A stretch of DNA of 64,000 nucleotides from Lysobacterales bacterium (GTDB taxonomy: Bacteria > Pseudomonadota > Gammaproteobacteria > Xanthomonadales > Xanthomonadaceae): contig JAFLDZ010000014.1 of assembly GCA_017302135.1 (NCBI GenBank), positions 1 to 64,000 on the forward strand. The letters run 5' to 3'. Below, one piece after another: positions 36,901 through 44,306 of the stretch. The notes beneath the pieces are model-generated. The model saw nothing but the letters and a program-made list of their open reading frames with translations. It was not told the DNA's origin and searched no databases. The number at the start of each line of letters is the position of its first letter. Positions within the stretch are counted from its first letter, which is position 1. A program made the position numbers and the translations under genes.

Positions 36901-39415
36901 CGCCGGCGAAGAATGCATTGAGCTCGTCCATGCCCGCGAGACGCGCGGTGCGCCGGCTGAGGCCTTCGAGAATGCGCGCCGCCGCGTCCGCCAGCGACTG
37001 GGTCTTGCGCTGGCGCTCGTCGAGCAAGGTCTGTTTGTGCGCCTCGAACGTTTCCAGCAGCTCATCGCGCTTGGCGATGATGTCGCCGAGGAACTGCTCG
37101 TGTTCGCCGAACTGGCTCTCCAGTTCTTCCAACTGCACCATCAGTCGCGACAGTTCCTGGTCGCAGCGCTCGGGATCGCGTGCGGTGGACAGGGCGCTGG
37201 TGATGCTTTGACCGAACAGGGTGAACTGCGCGCCGAACTGCGCGACCGCTTCGCCCGATCCCAGCGATTTGCGCCGCTGTTCCGCGCGCGCTTTCGCCTG
37301 GTTGAGTCTGGCGTAGATTTCGGAAATGTTTTCGACGATGCGGGTGCGGCGGGTGGCATCGTCGACGCGCAGCGTCGCCATCAGCTCCGACAGCATGTCC
37401 AGATCCGCCGACAGCGTCTGCAACTGCTGCAGCGGTTCCTGCAGCGCGGCCACGCTGGCGGCCTTCTGCGCCTGCGCATCCAGCGCCTGCACGCGCTCGG
37501 CGTAGGGATGCAGCGCCTTGTCGCCGGCCAGATAGTCGCCGGTCGCCGCGCCGGTGCGCGCCTGCGCATCCAGAAGCTCGGCTTCCATCGCATCGATCGC
37601 AGCGACATCCACGTAGCGGTATTCGCGGATGGTCAACAGGCGTCCGCGCTGGGTGGTGATCGCATTCAACGCATCGACGCAGTCCTGCACGCGCTCCCAG
37701 CTGTCGGGATGCAGCCCGCCGAGCAGTACCTTCTGGCGCTCGGCCGCATCGCGCATCGCATCGGCCGACTGTCTGCGGATGCTTTCGACTTTTTCGTATT
37801 CGTCCAGCACCGCCTCGCTGCTGGCGACGATCTCGCGCAGCAGCGGCGCCAGTGCGGCGCAATGCGCGTCTTCGATCCAGTGGTACTGGTCGAACAGCCG
37901 CCGCGTGGTCTGGGTCAACAGCTGGTAGCGCTGTGCGGAGGCGTCGTTGCCCTCGATCTCGCGCGACAGGCTCAGCAGATCGGAAATGCCGCGCACCAGA
38001 TCGGGATTGCCGATCCGGCCCATGAACGTATTGCCCGCAGGCTGGCGCACCGCGTATTCGTCCGACGCGAACGGCGTCTGCCACACCTGCATCGGATGGA
38101 TGCGCGTGGGCTCGCTGCTCTGCGCGCTGAAGATCACCATCCGCCCGTCTTCGAGACGCGCGTAGCCGTGGCCGATCACCGGCGGCTGCATGCCGCGCTG
38201 GATCATGTTGTAGACGAACAGCGCGATCCTGCCGTCCAGCGGCTCGTAGAACAGATACAGCACGTCCTCGCCGTTGGGCGAGCGGATCGTGCGCTTGAAG
38301 CGCATGCCCTGCACCGCCTGGTCGAAGGTGCGGGTCTCGCCGTTCTGCAGCATGTAGCCGCCGGGAAACACGATGCCGTGATCCTCCGGCAGCTGCACGC
38401 AGGCCTGACCGATGGCATCGATGCGATGCACCTTGCGCGACAGCGTGTTGTAGACCAGATGCCGCCACTGGCTTTCGCGATACGGCAGCACGCGCAGCAA
38501 AATCAGGCTGCCGACGCGCGCGAAGTCGATCTGCGCATCGTCGAGCGACTGGGTCTGGTCGTCCACCGGCTCGCGGTAGATGCCCAGCCCGTCCTCGGTG
38601 TTGTTCTCGATCTTGACCGTGAGGTCGCCGCCCAGCGTCTCCACGAACACGGTGTCGAGGATATTCAGGTGCGGATGACGGCCATTGACCGCAAGCTCGC
38701 GCGTGGCCCGCGTCCACTCGAAATCGTAGGCGGCCGGCAATGCGATGTCGCGCTCGCCGCGGTTGTCGATGTAACGCACGACGCCATCGGGTTCCAGCTG
38801 CCAGCGGAAGACGCGGACGTCTTCGATACGCTCGCCGATCTGGAAACTCGCCAGCAGCTTACTGTCGCGCACCACCAGTTGCAGCAGCCGCGAGTTCTTG
38901 TAGTAGGCGTGAAGCTCGGCGAATTCCTTGACGAAGGCGGCGTCGCCGAGGAAGCTCGTCGCGGCGTCCACCGGGGTGACGTCGTAACCTTCCGGGCCTT
39001 CGACCAGCCGGTACAGCGAAAAGATGTCCTCGACCCGGGTTTCCTTCTTCAGGCCGATGAACACGTTGTAGCCGAACAGCAGACAGTCGCCGACCTGCAC
39101 GATGTCGCGCGCGACGCAGTTGTGCTCGGTGCGGATGCGCAGACGGCCGGCCACTTCCATCCGGCTGCCGCCGAATTCCTGCAGCCGCTCCGCATTCAGC
39201 GCATCGGCGATGCCGCGCAGCTGCTGGCCCTGCTCGCCCAGACGGCGGCGCAGCACCTCGTATGCGCCGCCTTCGGTGACGGCCTTGTCGATGCCGGTCT
39301 TGTCGAGGCCGGTCTTGTCGAGGCCGGCTTTCTCAAGGCCAGCTTTCTCCAGGCTACTCGCATTGCTGCGGTCCGCAGCCGACGTCTCCGCCGAGGGTGT
39401 GGGGTGATCCGACAT
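33989..39415 (-). CDS. Giant AAA-type ATPase, so-called DNA repair ATPase family (1808 aa)
   Basis: Very large ATPase. An AAA core lies near the C-terminal third: Walker A SPPGYGKTTLMEY (about residues 1327-1339), Walker B MLYVDDIQHTHPEFLQKF (about 1390), and a sensor region with KKFCVAMAGNPYTESG. Upstream are over 1000 residues with a beta-rich section (about 60-500) and long coiled coils (about 500-900). The N-terminus carries a five-residue tandem repeat (EKAGL, EKAGL, DKTGL, DKTGI, DK) from about residue 24. Databases call such proteins DNA repair ATPase, but nothing here shows a repair function, and the flotillin/PspA context argues for a membrane role. The start at 39415 (MSDHPTPSAET) is favoured over 39475. 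No signal peptide is present. Confidence 0.82.
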   Translation of the reverse strand: MSDHPTPSAETSAADRSNASSLEKAGLEKAGLDKTGLDKTGIDKAVTEGGAYEVLRRRLGEQGQQLRGIADALNAERLQEFGGSRMEVAGRLRIRTEHNCVARDIVQVGDCLLFGYNVFIGLKKETRVEDIFSLYRLVEGPEGYDVTPVDAATSFLGDAAFVKEFAELHAYYKNSRLLQLVVRDSKLLASFQIGERIEDVRVFRWQLEPDGVVRYIDNRGERDIALPAAYDFEWTRATRELAVNGRHPHLNILDTVFVETLGGDLTVKIENNTEDGLGIYREPVDDQTQSLDDAQIDFARVGSLILLRVLPYRESQWRHLVYNTLSRKVHRIDAIGQACVQLPEDHGIVFPGGYMLQNGETRTFDQAVQGMRFKRTIRSPNGEDVLYLFYEPLDGRIALFVYNMIQRGMQPPVIGHGYARLEDGRMVIFSAQSSEPTRIHPMQVWQTPFASDEYAVRQPAGNTFMGRIGNPDLVRGISDLLSLSREIEGNDASAQRYQLLTQTTRRLFDQYHWIEDAHCAALAPLLREIVASSEAVLDEYEKVESIRRQSADAMRDAAERQKVLLGGLHPDSWERVQDCVDALNAITTQRGRLLTIREYRYVDVAAIDAMEAELLDAQARTGAATGDYLAGDKALHPYAERVQALDAQAQKAASVAALQEPLQQLQTLSADLDMLSELMATLRVDDATRRTRIVENISEIYARLNQAKARAEQRRKSLGSGEAVAQFGAQFTLFGQSITSALSTARDPERCDQELSRLMVQLEELESQFGEHEQFLGDIIAKRDELLETFEAHKQTLLDERQRKTQSLADAAARILEGLSRRTARLAGMDELNAFFAGDPLILKLRDLAERLRALKDSVKADDVEARLKGVRDQAVRALRDRSELFEAGGDVIKLGPRHRFSVNTQELDLTVLPRGDGLSLHLTGTEFFAPVRDAELDALRDFWQITLESESPQLYRGEYLLGEVLSAAERNAEGLSLDLLRQQVKQPEQLTRTLRDFAAPRYREGYEKGIHDHDAARMLAALLPLRDSAGLLAHAPAARAWASVFWTLVHDRPEAALWADRARSAQGIDRLFAHRGGLASLREDIAAAMRAEAEAQSLPVDTALCAPAADYLIAVLAAPRQPFVYSKYARQLFDGLQQRLVAERMWDELQASLASLRNHAGARWRLATQWFEAMTRAADANPAHAALADYVPEAVALLLIGDDALARVDAADLRVEIDGLLGEHPRIVAGTMSLGVDDLDERLLRHREHFLPQVRRCQRLRQALVAREREALRLSEFKPRPLTSFVRNKLINDVYLGVIGDNLAKQMGTVGESKRSDLMGLLMLISPPGYGKTTLMEYVAHRLGLIFMKINGPALGHNVRSLDPAQAPDATSKQELEKLNLALEMGNNVMLYVDDIQHTHPEFLQKFISLCDGTRRIEGVWQGRTRTYDMRGKKFCVAMAGNPYTESGEVFKIPDMLANRADIYNLGDVLGGMEDAFKLSYIENCLTSNPVLAPLATRELADLYRMVEKIEGKPFSSNALSHAYSAAEINEITATLERLMQVRDVVYRVNQQYIASAAQADRYRTEPAFKLQGSYRNMNKLAEKISPVMNAAELQQLIADHYQGESQLLTTGAEENLLKLAELRDVMSDAQTARWTQIKRDFMRNKAIGGGEADIGQRVVAQLNDLVEGVRALEKPAADAASNSDRSESDAPWPQILAALERLSERLGESRAAAIAEIEVETPASAPLPDWFERHAGQQLQLQQVLTLLAERIGAQTVALQSAPAPSGGRRKRGAADAETVPLSERELQLQKALDEFSDRLLGRTPR

Positions 39416-39492
39416 CGTGTCCTGTCCTGCATGAAACCGCGTATTGCCCGACGTACCGGCCGACCCGGCCGGCACGCATCATTGCCGCAAGA

Positions 39493-41421
39493 TCAGGCTT
39501 CTTCGACCTGCGTCGCCTTGGCCGGCGCATCCTTGCCGCCGCCCTGCATCGACAGCAGTTTCTGCAGCACTTCCTGCACGATCGGGCTCTTGCCGGCGAT
39601 GCCTTCCACCGCTTTGCCCACCGACAGCGCCTTGGCGAACGAATCGAAGAACGCGCCTTCGCCGCCGACGATGTCGATGTTGGCCTTGGACAGCGCCGCC
39701 GACAGCACATCGGCCTGATCGCGCGCGATGTCCTTGTTGGCTTCGATCGACGCCATCGCCTGCTCGAAGCTCTTCTCCAGCTGCATGCGGAACTCTTCGT
39801 GCACGCGCGCCTGGTCGCTCATCGCGCCCAGCGCCGCGAACTTCTCGGTCAGGCCTTCGGCTTCCGAACGGTATTTCTCGCGCATCACTTCGGCCTGCGA
39901 GAAGCCCACATCCTTGATGACCTTCGCTTCGACCACGCCCTTGTCCTGCTCACCGCGTGCTTCGGCGGCCATGGTTTCGGCGACCACGCGGGCCTTCGCC
40001 ATGCCCTCTTTCTCCATCGCCGCCGCGGTGACTTCGCGCACGCGCGCATCGGCAAGACCCGGCGCTGCGCGCTCGGCCTCGATGCCTTCGGCCATGCGCT
40101 TCTTCGCTTCCGCGTGTTTGCCGGCCGCTTCCAGTTCGGCCTGCGCGATCACCGTCAATTCGACTGCCTTGTGCTTCGACGAGGTTTCGTCGGCTTCGGC
40201 CTGCTTGACCTGGCGCACCATCTCCTCTTCGGCCTTTCCCTGCGCAGACAGGATCTTGACCTGCTTCTGGCGATCGGCTTCGGAGACCTGGCGCACTTCC
40301 TTGATCCGCTCTTCTTCCTGGGCCACGGATTTCTCGACGATGATGCGGTCGCGGATCACGCTGGCGATATCCTTGCGCTGGATTTCCAGGGCCTTTTCCT
40401 TGTCGATCCGCTGCAGCTCGACCTCGCGCTCGCGCGAGACGATTTCCAGATCCTTGGCGCGATGCACTTTCTCGATCTCGATCACCACCGCGCGCTGGCG
40501 GTTCTGCTCGGCCACTTCCACCTCGCGCATTCGGTTCTGCTCGCGGATGTCCAGCGTTTCCTGCGTGGTGATGCGCGCCTGCTCGGATTTCAGCCGCTCT
40601 TCTTCCTGCACCTTCGCGGTCTCGGCTTCCTCGCGCGCCTGGATCGTGGCGATCTCGCGCTTCTGCCGCGCTTCGGCGTCGGCCTGCTGGCGTTCGAGCG
40701 CCAGCATCGCTTCGCGGGTTTCGACATTCTTCTTGGTGATCGCCAGCTGCTGGTTGCGCTCCAGCTCGTTGGTGATCACGTTCTGCGCTGCGGTCAGCTC
40801 GGTGATCTTGCGGATGCCCTCGGCGTCGAGGATGTTGCTCGGATCCAGCGACGACTTCGGGGTCTGCTCCAGGTAATCGATCGCGACGTCTTCCAGCACA
40901 TAGCCGTTGAGGTCGTTGCCGATCACCTCGATGATGCGGTCGCGGAATTCCTGCCGGTTCTCGAACAGCTTGACGAAGTCGATCTGCTTGCCGACCGTCT
41001 TCAGCGCTTCGGAGAACTTGGCGTTGAACAGTTCGTTCACCGCCGCCTTGTCGGACGCGCGTTCCGCGCCGATGGCTTTCGCGACCTTCAGCACGTCCTG
41101 CGCGGTTTCGTTGACGCGCAGATAGAACGCGACCGTGATATCGGCGCGCATGTTGTCGCGGCAGATCAGTCCGTCTTTCGCGCGACGATCCACTTCCAGG
41201 GTGATGAGCGAAATCTTCATCAGCTCCTTCTTGTAGATCACCGGGTACACCAGCGCGCCGGTGAAATGCACCTTCGGCGTCGACGACAGATCGTTGACGA
41301 TCAGCGCGGTGCCCTGCGGCACCTTGTTGTAGAAGGCCTTGAACAGCCCGACGATGCCCAACAGCGCAACGATCACGACACCCGCGATCATCAGTACGCC
41401 CAAGAGATCTGCACCACCCAT
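39493..41421 (-). CDS. Flotillin-family SPFH protein, YqiK-like (642 aa)
   Basis: Membrane scaffold protein. One N-terminal transmembrane helix (LLGVLMIAGVVIVALLGIVGLF, residues 5-28) is followed by an SPFH/band 7 domain (VPQGTALIVND through FVKLFENRQEFRDRIIEVIG, about 33-200) and a very long alanine/glutamate coiled coil (about 200-520) of the flotillin type. The C-terminal tail ends in a flexible GGGKDAPAKATQVEEA. It likely forms oligomeric lipid-domain scaffolds in the inner membrane. An AGGGAGA site precedes ATG 41421. It lies between the YqiJ-like gene and the giant ATPase gene, matching the yqiJ-yqiK gene pair of E. coli. Confidence 0.92.
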   Translation of the reverse strand: MGGADLLGVLMIAGVVIVALLGIVGLFKAFYNKVPQGTALIVNDLSSTPKVHFTGALVYPVIYKKELMKISLITLEVDRRAKDGLICRDNMRADITVAFYLRVNETAQDVLKVAKAIGAERASDKAAVNELFNAKFSEALKTVGKQIDFVKLFENRQEFRDRIIEVIGNDLNGYVLEDVAIDYLEQTPKSSLDPSNILDAEGIRKITELTAAQNVITNELERNQQLAITKKNVETREAMLALERQQADAEARQKREIATIQAREEAETAKVQEEERLKSEQARITTQETLDIREQNRMREVEVAEQNRQRAVVIEIEKVHRAKDLEIVSREREVELQRIDKEKALEIQRKDIASVIRDRIIVEKSVAQEEERIKEVRQVSEADRQKQVKILSAQGKAEEEMVRQVKQAEADETSSKHKAVELTVIAQAELEAAGKHAEAKKRMAEGIEAERAAPGLADARVREVTAAAMEKEGMAKARVVAETMAAEARGEQDKGVVEAKVIKDVGFSQAEVMREKYRSEAEGLTEKFAALGAMSDQARVHEEFRMQLEKSFEQAMASIEANKDIARDQADVLSAALSKANIDIVGGEGAFFDSFAKALSVGKAVEGIAGKSPIVQEVLQKLLSMQGGGKDAPAKATQVEEA

Positions 41422-41485
41422 CACACGTTCTCCCTCTTCAATGCATGAACCACGACCCGGCGCACACACGCCGGACTTTTTGACG

Positions 41486-42145
41486 TCAAAGTTGCTCGAA
41501 CTCGCCGCCGGAAATCACCCGGTAGGCATTCTGTTCTTCCAGATACTCGATCAGCACCACGCGATCGCCGCGTACGAACCGCCCGGACACATCGGCGCGC
41601 ACCTGCAGGATCAAGCCCGCGCCGCCGTCGTCGATCAACGCCGTTCCGTGGGTCTGGGTGATTTCCGGACTGCGCACTTCGGCATAGCGTCCGAGCAGCG
41701 GACGCTGCGTCACCGGCTCGTAGCGCCGCAGCAGACGCCGCACCGGCGCGAGCACGGCGCGCGCGACCGGAATCGACAGCAGCAGGCCACCGACCGCCGT
41801 TGCGGTCTCCGCAGCGACATCCAGAAGGCCAAGATCCATTCCGCTCAGGACGTGCAGGTCGATGAAATAGCAGAACGCCCAACCGACGATCGCGATGATG
41901 GTGAAGATGATCATCACCGGCACGCCGTGCAGGCCGAATTTAAGCAGCACGCCGCCGATGCCGCCGGGTTCTGCGCCATCGGCGCCGTCCACGCCGAGAT
42001 CGTCGGGCAGCAGACCGTCGAGGGTGTCGATTTCGAGAATGCCCAGCGCCGACAGCAGCCAATGCGCGGTCACCACCAGCAGCAGGACGCTGTAGATGGC
42101 GGTCGGAAACGATGTCGCGATGTCCAGAAACTCATTCATTCCCAT
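41486..42145 (-). CDS. YqiJ-like membrane protein with C-terminal OB-fold/NfeD-like domain (219 aa)
   Basis: Inner-membrane partner of flotillins. Three hydrophobic stretches are visible: AIYSVLLLVVTAHWLLSALGIL (about 14-35), VPVMIIFTIIAIVGWAFCYFI (about 80-100) and TAVGGLLLSIPVARAVLAPV (about 122-141). The last 70 residues form a small beta-barrel-like module (LLGRYAEVRSPEITQTHGTALIDD, VRGDRVVLIEYLEEQNAYRVI), as in NfeD/YqiJ proteins that accompany SPFH proteins. ATGs at 42145 and 42139 are both near a GGGGGC/GGGA site; the difference is two residues. It belongs to the operon that starts at 43607. Confidence 0.85.
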   Translation of the reverse strand: MGMNEFLDIATSFPTAIYSVLLLVVTAHWLLSALGILEIDTLDGLLPDDLGVDGADGAEPGGIGGVLLKFGLHGVPVMIIFTIIAIVGWAFCYFIDLHVLSGMDLGLLDVAAETATAVGGLLLSIPVARAVLAPVRRLLRRYEPVTQRPLLGRYAEVRSPEITQTHGTALIDDGGAGLILQVRADVSGRFVRGDRVVLIEYLEEQNAYRVISGGEFEQL

Positions 42146-42198
42146 GCCCCCAAACCGTGTATGCCGCGCCGGTTCTGCGCGGGCAGTCATCCGAGCGC

Positions 42199-42969
42199 TC
42201 AGCCGTCATGCTTCTGCTTCAGGCGCGCCAGCACCGCTTCGGCGCGATCGTCGTCGGCGATGATGCCGGCCTGTCGCAGCTTCGCGTCCAGCGCGTCGTC
42301 GTGCGGGTCGCCGGCGATCGCTTCGGCCGCTTCCAACTGCGCGCTGCGCTCGGCCTGGCGGCGCTTGATGCGTTCCAGCGAATCCAGCGCAGTGCGCACG
42401 CGCACGTCCGAGCCCTCGCGACGTTGCGCCACCGCGACCTGCGCGCGCTGCACGCTTTCGGTGGCGCGCACGGTATCCACCTGCTGCTTGAGGCGTTTGA
42501 TGGTGGTTTCGTGCTGCGCCACCACTTTGCGCAGATGGGCGATGCCATCCGCGTAACCGCTGACCTGGCTGGCGTGACCGTCGCGCTCGATTTCGAGCAG
42601 CGCGATCTTCGCCGCGATCTCGCGCAGCAGCGCGTCTTCGCCGGCCTTCAGCGCCTTGAGCGCATAGCCCTCGTATTCGTCCAGTTTGGCGTTGGCCGCA
42701 GCCAGATGTTCCTGCGCGACCTTGTAGCGCGCCATCGTCTCGGCCAGCGCTGCGCGCAAGCGGTGCAGCTCGGCGTCGTTGTCGCGGATTTCCTGATCGA
42801 GGATGCGCAGCGCCTGGGTGTCGGCGATGGCTTCGCCCAGTTCGTTGACGCCGCCGCGCACCGCCGTGACCAGACGGTGCCACAGCGCCGATGGCTCGAC
42901 CGCTTCGGTCTCCGGCGCCGCAGCCGTGCGCGTCTTGCGGCTTCCGCCGGCCTTGTCTTTGGTACTCAT
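42199..42969 (-). CDS. PspA/IM30 family protein (256 aa), second paralogue, YjfJ-like
   Basis: ESCRT-III-like membrane-associated protein. The N-terminal 35 residues are polar and basic (MSTKDKAGGSRKTRTAAAPE), an extension absent from the first paralogue at 3976. The core begins at ALWHRLVTAVRGGVNELGEAI, with a long coiled coil: RILDQEIRDNDAELHRLRAAL, AEYKVAQEHL-like segments, and IKRLKQQVDTVRATES. PspA-family proteins next to a DUF2170 protein match E. coli YjfJ beside YjfI. Its ATG overlaps the stop of the DUF2170 gene by four bases (ATGA), proving coupling. It probably coats membranes organised by the neighbouring flotillin; that is inference. Confidence 0.85.
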   Translation of the reverse strand: MSTKDKAGGSRKTRTAAAPETEAVEPSALWHRLVTAVRGGVNELGEAIADTQALRILDQEIRDNDAELHRLRAALAETMARYKVAQEHLAAANAKLDEYEGYALKALKAGEDALLREIAAKIALLEIERDGHASQVSGYADGIAHLRKVVAQHETTIKRLKQQVDTVRATESVQRAQVAVAQRREGSDVRVRTALDSLERIKRRQAERSAQLEAAEAIAGDPHDDALDAKLRQAGIIADDDRAEAVLARLKQKHDG

Positions 42970-43607
42970 GCGGCCACCCGCAGATGCCATTCGTAGGCTT
43001 CGGTGGCGCGGATCACGTTGTCGGCGAGGGTTTCGATTTCGAACAGCACATCGCCGAGCGACGACGACGCGCTCAGCGCGCCGAACATGATGTAGACCGC
43101 TTCGCCGTCGATGGTTTCGATGCCCAGCGTCGACAGCGGAAACAGTTTGTGGGTGCGCAGCACTTCCACGTTGAATCGGGCGGGATCGCGCACCTGCGAC
43201 ACCGGCCACAGCATGGCCTCGGCCACGATCTGGCGGCCGACCACGGCCACGAACAGCGGCAGGTCGCCGTAGTCGTGCATGGTCAGGTACAGGCCGGGCT
43301 CGGCGCCGTCGATCAGTTCGATCGATATCGCACCGTCGCGCGCGCCTTCCGACGCCGCCAGCGCGGCATGCAGCGCCGCAGCCGTCCACAGCGCAGCGGG
43401 CTGCATCGAAACTCCGGTCATCGCGTGCTCCTGTTCAAGGTCCCCGGCCTGCAGCGTCTCGCCCCGTGGGCGACGCATCCGCCGTTCGATCACCGCCAGT
43501 TCGTCGGCGTACTCGGACAACACCCACAGCTCCTTCTTGATCAACCCCTGCTCGCGCAGGCGCTCGCGGTGGCGGCGCTGGTAGTAGGCGGAGGATCGGC
43601 GTTCCAT
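42966..43607 (-). CDS. DUF2170 (YjfI-like) protein with a basic, RHH-like N-terminus (213 aa)
   Basis: First gene of the flotillin/PspA/giant-ATPase operon. Residues about 75-210 are the DUF2170 domain, recognised from YLTMHDYGDLPLFVAVVGRQ, VLRTHKLFPLSTLGIETIDG and LFEIETLADNVIRATEAYEW. The N-terminus (MERRSSAYYQRRHRERLREQ, then IKKELWVLSEYADELAVIERRMR) resembles the arm-helix-helix layout of ribbon-helix-helix repressors and is absent from short YjfI proteins, so DNA binding is possible but unproven. The start is set at 43607 because a promoter with TTGACA and tandem TCACATGTGA lies immediately upstream, with no ribosome site. The longer open frame upstream runs through these operators. The gene overlaps the PspA gene by four bases. 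Confidence 0.8.
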   Translation of the reverse strand: MERRSSAYYQRRHRERLREQGLIKKELWVLSEYADELAVIERRMRRPRGETLQAGDLEQEHAMTGVSMQPAALWTAAALHAALAASEGARDGAISIELIDGAEPGLYLTMHDYGDLPLFVAVVGRQIVAEAMLWPVSQVRDPARFNVEVLRTHKLFPLSTLGIETIDGEAVYIMFGALSASSSLGDVLFEIETLADNVIRATEAYEWHLRVAA

Positions 43608-43616
43608 GGACGCACG

Positions 43617-43661
43617 ATAAATGTCACATGTGATGATTGTCAATGTGTCACATGTGATGAT
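43617..43661 (-). promoter_or_regulatory. Tandem-palindrome operator and leaderless promoter of the DUF2170/PspA/flotillin operon
   Basis: The 16-base sequence TGTCACATGTGATGAT occurs at 43622-43637 and at 43646-43661, 24 bp apart; each contains the perfect palindrome TCACATGTGA. On the minus strand a consensus -35 TTGACA lies between the copies (43644-43639) and the copy nearest the gene fills the spacer up to a weak -10 (TTTATC, 43622-43617). The ATG at 43607 lies only nine bases after that -10, so the message would be leaderless or nearly so; no Shine-Dalgarno sequence is present. Binding to the two sites would block polymerase. Confidence 0.68.
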
Positions 43662-44049
43662 CCGATGAATGGTGGGCGGCGGCTGGGCTGGCTCGGGCGG
43701 GGGTTGAGGAGCGCTGCTGCTGGGCGCCAAGAGCGCCCCACTCAGCCCATCGCGCGGAATCGCCCGCGTCTTCGCGGGCGCGGCCCGTCGCCACCAGCAT
43801 GTCGAGCAGTTGCGGCTGTCGCTTTTTCCACGGGCCGCACGCGATGAAGCGTTCGGCGTTCAGCGCGAGCAGTCGTTCCAGCACCGCATCGTCGAAGGCG
43901 TGTTTGGCTTCGTCGCGAGTCTGGCCTTCGGCGGGCGCGTCGTTGCCGTGCGCCACGCGCAGCAGCGGCACCGGATCGGAGCAGCCGTAGGCGTCGAGGA
44001 CGGCGGCGGCCGTCGGCCCGGCCGGAGCCCCGCGCGCAGGCCCGTCGGA
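43648..44049 (-). pseudogene. Remnant frame resembling the tail of a large DNA methyltransferase / type II restriction-modification enzyme
   Basis: A 134-codon frame is open between two stops but has no convincing start or ribosome site. Its codon use is genuine-looking up to about residue 105. The segments AAVLDAYGCSDPVPLL and AVLERLLALNAERF recall the C-terminal end of Eco57I/MmeI-like class I DNA methyltransferases, where a YGW-like turn precedes an LERLLALNxER helix. The ending runs into the operator of the next operon, suggesting that the original stop was lost. I read it as a decayed fragment at the edge of the inserted block; a small unrelated gene starting at the GTG near 43974 or ATG at 43971 remains possible. 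Confidence 0.4.
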
Positions 44050-44160
44050 TCAGGCCGCAAACCCGTATCTGGCCGGGGCTTCGTCGACTCGGGCCTGGTC
44101 GACCGGACGACTTCGGTCATGGGGTGCGCCTGTGGCGTACCGTCTATGCCATCGCCGCGA

Positions 44161-44186
44161 AAAAAACAGGTGCGCCAGAGCGCACC
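44161..44186 (-). terminator. Distal intrinsic terminator of oleA
   Basis: On the minus strand a GGTGCG/CGCACC stem with a six-base loop (44169-44186) is followed by TGTTTTTT (44168-44161). It is the second of two terminators after oleA. Confidence 0.7.
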
Positions 44187-44212
44187 CTATGGGGCAGCCG
44201 CGCCGGACAACG

Positions 44213-44237
44213 AAAAACCCCCGGCCGGGGCCGGGGG
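44213..44237 (-). terminator. Proximal intrinsic terminator of oleA
   Basis: A very stable GC stem, CCCCCGG at 44237-44231 pairing with CCGGGGG at 44224-44218 (minus-strand reading), runs straight into TTTTT at 44217-44213. Placed 70 bp after the oleA stop codon, it should end oleA transcription before the inserted block. Confidence 0.85.
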
Positions 44238-44306
44238 CTGGGTTTCACTTCAGCGGTGGCGATGAGCGCCGGGAAGCCTGCGGGAGCGGGCTTGCCAGAC
44301 CACTGC

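Noticed and set aside
33917..39718. 1933-codon plus-strand frame opposite the giant ATPase gene
   Set aside because: Mirror of the real 1808-residue ATPase; repetitive Q/R/V/H/L composition, no motif and no ribosome site.
39397..41448. 683-codon plus-strand frame opposite the flotillin gene
   Set aside because: Product dominated by L, H, F and D, the complement of a coiled-coil gene; the minus strand carries a clear SPFH protein.
43608..43730. Upstream extension of the DUF2170 gene to an ATG at 43730
   Set aside because: It would translate through both operator palindromes and gives a proline-rich, non-conserved segment; the promoter lies inside it.
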